64,000 nucleotides of DNA from Vespula vulgaris (taxonomy: Eukaryota > Arthropoda > Insecta > Hymenoptera > Vespidae). The stretch lies in contig NC_066586.1 of the NCBI RefSeq assembly GCF_905475345.1, forward strand, positions 11,923,900-11,987,899. The letters are read 5' to 3'. Within the stretch, counting starts at the first letter, position 1. The DNA is not shown here. More notes on this DNA, generated by a model. It made no database searches. It had not been told where the DNA came from and saw only the letters and a list, made by a program, of their open reading frames with translations.

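Overview
This is an AT-rich insect nuclear window dense in microsatellites. It is probably hymenopteran (bee, wasp or ant): the exon arrays resemble published honeybee Dscam1, but the species was not identified. Everything recognisable lies on the minus strand: a compact dpy-30 homologue (about 18.8-20.1 kb) and the 3' two-thirds of an arthropod Dscam1 gene (about 23-64 kb, continuing past the right edge).

Layout, left to right. 1-18.8 kb has no supportable gene. It holds AT-rich DNA, (TA)n tracts, a MITE-like element with 19-bp inverted ends (9721-10174), a GC/CpG-richer promoter-like block (6.7-7.5 kb) and some GC-richer islands. 18.8-20.1 kb is dpy-30, with three coding exons and 111 codons. 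20.1-23 kb is AT-rich and contains a decayed mariner-like transposon at about 21.1-21.86 kb. About 23.06-26.57 kb is the probable long Dscam1 3' UTR. 26,573-30,298 carries the cytoplasmic exons, ending in a PYDTVAV C-terminus. 30.65-31.08 kb holds two alternative transmembrane exons. 31,178-34,623 codes for FN6, FN5, Ig10, FN4-FN1, Ig9 and Ig8. 36,624-49,356 is an array of 19 mutually exclusive Ig7 exons (the 'exon 9' array in Drosophila numbering). 50,391-52,185 holds three constant exons (Ig6, Ig5, Ig4 and the second half of Ig3). 54,932-64,000 is an array of 28 complete Ig3 first-half exons ('exon 6' array) plus one cut by the window edge. Exons 1-5, including the exon 4 array, lie outside the window.

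The exons fit together by splice phase. Every exon 6 variant starts with 2 nt and ends with 2 nt that complete an Arg (or equivalent) codon with the first A of exon 7. Every exon 9 variant starts with TN, so the joined codon G|TN is always Val, and ends phase 1 (G) before exon 10 starts TG, again Val. One choice from each array (at least 28 x 19 x 2 = 1,064 ectodomain/TM combinations from this window) gives the cell-surface diversity that Dscam1 uses in neuronal self-avoidance and, in arthropods, haemocyte functions.

Most notable beyond the ordinary gene model: very recent tandem amplification within both arrays (a 249-bp unit x3, about 250-bp units x6, about 590-bp units x3), decaying exon relics, one exon 6 variant without the usual B-strand cysteine, a frame-breaking exon-like segment after the last exon 6 variant, a possible second donor in one TM exon, and a duplicated intron block between two exon 9 variants. 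I did not find a wholly new type of system.
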